In this document: one piece after another, positions 5,498 to 7,220 of the stretch
Numbering within the stretch: the stretch's first letter is position 1
How the letters are laid out: each line of letters begins with the position of its first letter
NCBI GenBank assembly: GCA_031279155.1
Contig: JAITJB010000311.1
Coordinates: forward strand, 1 to 7,220
Source: Deltaproteobacteria bacterium
GTDB lineage: Bacteria > Desulfobacterota > Desulfarculia > Adiutricales > Adiutricaceae
Direction: 5' to 3'
DNA: 7,220 bases
Position numbers and translations under genes: made by a program
The notes under the pieces: generated by a model
What the model saw: only the letters and a program-made list of their open reading frames with translations
What the model was told of the DNA's origin: nothing
Database searches by the model: none

Positions 5498-7220
5498 CTA
5501 TTGGGGGTTACTTTGGAGTTGAGACTCCTGACCAGCCTCGGTGGCCGTCTTGGCCAAGAGCCCCGGGGTGATGTTATCGTCGGAGAGCTCGTCGATGAAA
5601 ATGGGCGGGCCGCCCGGCTCAACGATGAGGGCCTGTTCCAAGACCTCGTCAACCATCTTGACCGTGGTGATGGTGAAGGCCTTGAGGATCCTCTCCGGGA
5701 TGTCCTTAAGATCCTTTTCATTCTCTTGAGGAATGATTAGGTGCTTGATTTCACCCCGGTGGGCCGCCATAACCTTTTCTTTGAGACCACCGATAGGTAG
5801 AACTCTACCCCTTAAGGTAACCTCTCCGGTCATGGCCACGTCCTTTCGGACCTTGCGCTTGGTAAGGGCGGAAACCAGGGCCGTGACCAGGGTGATACCG
5901 GCCGAAGGTCCGTCCTTCGGGGTCGCCCCCTCGGGCAAGTGAATGTGAATGTCGATCCGCCTATGGAAGTTGGGGTCAAGCCCTAACCTATGGGCGATGG
6001 AACGAACGTAGCTAAAGGCGGCCCTGGCCGACTCCTGCATGACGTCGCCGAGTTTGCCGGTCAGGGTCAGGTTCCCGCGGCCGGGCATGATCAGAACTTC
6101 CGTTTGGAGGATCTCGCCGCCGACCTCGGTCCAAGCCAAGCCAGTCACCAAGCCGATCTCGTCACTCTCTTCGGCCACCCCAAAGCGGTATTTGGGAACG
6201 CCCAAGTACTGGGCGATGTTTTTGGCCGAGACCTTGAGTTTATACTCTTGCTCGTTGCTTTTCATCACTTCTCGGGCCAGCTTGCGGCAGATTGTGGCGA
6301 TCTCGCGCTCGAGGTTTCTAACCCCAGCTTCCCTGGTGTAGCGACGAATAGTCGATAAAATTGCGTTATCGGTGATATCGACCGAATCGACTTTAAGTCC
6401 GTTGGCGTCAACCTGCTTCTTGATTAAGAAGTTTCGGGCGATATTGAGTTTTTCATCCTCGGTGTAACCGGCCAAACGAATGATTTCCATACGATCTTGC
6501 AGGGGCGCCGGGATTGAATAGAGGTTATTGGCCGTTGTGATAAACATGACCTCGGATAGGTCATAATCCATGTCCATGTAATGGTCGCCAAACTTGCAGT
6601 TTTGTTCAGGATCCAAAACCTCCAAAAGGGCGGCCGAAGGATCTCCCCTAAAATCATTGGAGAGCTTGTCAATCTCGTCGAGACAAAAGACGGGGTTACC
6701 GGTTCTGGCTTTTTTTAAGCTTTGGATGATCTTACCGGGCATGGCCCCGATATAGGTGCGGCGGTGTCCGCGGATCTCGGCTTCGTCTCTGACTCCGCCC
6801 AAAGATAGGCGAATGAAGTTACGACCCAAGGCCCTGGCCACCGACTTGGCCAAGGAAGTCTTCCCAACGCCTGGAGGTCCGACCAGGCAGAGGATGGGCC
6901 CTTTATTTTTCTTGACCATGCTTTGAACGGCCAGATACTCCAGGATCCTCTCTTTGGGCTTTTCCAAGCCGTAGTGATCCTCATCCATGATGGCCTCGGC
7001 CGTCTCGATGTTTAGAGTATCTTTGGAGCGCTCATCCCATGGCAGCGCCAGGATCCTGTCGATATAGTTTCTAACGACCGTGGCCTCGGCGCTCATAGGC
7101 GACATCATCTTTAACTTCTTGAGTTCGTGACGAACTTTTTGACCGGCCTCTTTGGGGAGCCGCTTGTTTTTGATCTTGTCCTCAAGATCGTTAATCTCGT
7201 TTTTGATGTCGTCGGTATCG
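5498..7220 (-). CDS. lon: ATP-dependent Lon protease, C-terminal 573 residues (start beyond the right edge)
   Basis: Lon is a cytoplasmic AAA+ serine protease that unfolds and degrades misfolded and regulatory proteins as a hexamer. The frame is open to the window edge, and upstream of the internal MMSPMSAEATVV it already reads NEINDLEDKIKNKRLPKEAG, the usual coiled linker, so the Met at 7108 is not the start. In visible-residue numbering (D at 7219 = 1), Walker A GPPGVGKT is at 114-121, Walker B FCLDEID at 178-184, TTANN sensor-1 at 228-232, and AGVRNLER at 298-305. The protease domain has the catalytic Ser439 in DGPSAGI and Lys481 in GGLKEKVMAAHR. All are intact. The N-terminal substrate-binding domain (roughly 200-250 residues) is outside. 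The C terminus runs about 40 residues past the conserved EVLEQAL helix. The gene converges on the Sel1 gene and ends at a shared terminator. Confidence 0.97.
   Translation of the reverse strand, partial: DTDDIKNEINDLEDKIKNKRLPKEAGQKVRHELKKLKMMSPMSAEATVVRNYIDRILALPWDERSKDTLNIETAEAIMDEDHYGLEKPKERILEYLAVQSMVKKNKGPILCLVGPPGVGKTSLAKSVARALGRNFIRLSLGGVRDEAEIRGHRRTYIGAMPGKIIQSLKKARTGNPVFCLDEIDKLSNDFRGDPSAALLEVLDPEQNCKFGDHYMDMDYDLSEVMFITTANNLYSIPAPLQDRMEIIRLAGYTEDEKLNIARNFLIKKQVDANGLKVDSVDITDNAILSTIRRYTREAGVRNLEREIATICRKLAREVMKSNEQEYKLKVSAKNIAQYLGVPKYRFGVAEESDEIGLVTGLAWTEVGGEILQTEVLIMPGRGNLTLTGKLGDVMQESARAAFSYVRSIAHRLGLDPNFHRRIDIHIHLPEGATPKDGPSAGITLVTALVSALTKRKVRKDVAMTGEVTLRGRVLPIGGLKEKVMAAHRGEIKHLIIPQENEKDLKDIPERILKAFTITTVKMVDEVLEQALIVEPGGPPIFIDELSDDNITPGLLAKTATEAGQESQLQSNPQ

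Noticed and set aside
5501..6358. Plus-strand open frames across lon
   Set aside because: They are antisense to strongly conserved Lon protease and ATPase motifs and show no family features of their own.
7106..7108. Lon start at the MMSPMSAEATVV methionine
   Set aside because: The frame stays open to the window edge and encodes the typical Lon linker before this point, so the gene is cut by the edge rather than starting here.

Overview
This window looks like a bacterial chromosome segment. The best-conserved proteins (Lon, PurM, PurN) read like those of a Deltaproteobacterium / Desulfobacterota-type Gram-negative. That placement rests on recalled family resemblance only, and no search was run. 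Coding DNA is about half G+C, but two non-coding or remnant stretches (about 1-357 and 2760-2880) fall to roughly a quarter G+C or less.

Layout, left to right. Positions 1-357 are an AT-rich scar. They hold the 3' end of an unidentified gene that enters from the left edge, overlapped by a broken SAM-dependent methyltransferase whose LEIGP motif is followed by a stop after one more strand. The look is of the decayed end of a surface-polysaccharide or glycosyl-type cluster (inference). Positions 358-640 carry the control region of the purine genes: two overlapping sigma70-like promoters, a leader hairpin and a strong Shine-Dalgarno sequence. The latter places the purM start at a TTG (641) rather than the upstream ATG (590). 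purM (AIR synthetase, step 5) and purN (GAR transformylase, step 3) follow in the same direction 82 bases apart and form a de novo IMP synthesis pair.

A 390-base gap (2496-2885) holds a long imperfect hairpin, a faint minus-strand protein-like fragment and an AT-rich promoter zone. It leads into a 747-residue protein made almost entirely of 18 Sel1-like (TPR-type) repeats. Repeat 16 is split by an acidic insertion of about 75 residues, and no signal peptide is visible.

A second gap (5130-5497) has a GC-rich run of small stem-loops with a repeated GGCC(C)GT/ACGGGCAA motif. It ends in a perfect 19-bp bidirectional terminator that separates the Sel1 gene from lon, which converges on the minus strand. 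lon covers the ATPase and protease domains through to the C terminus; its N-terminal domain lies beyond the right edge.

The purine genes and lon are ordinary housekeeping genes. The less explained parts are the Sel1 scaffold with its split repeat, the AT-rich remnant and the structured intergenic DNA. I see no clear evidence of a new multi-gene system here.
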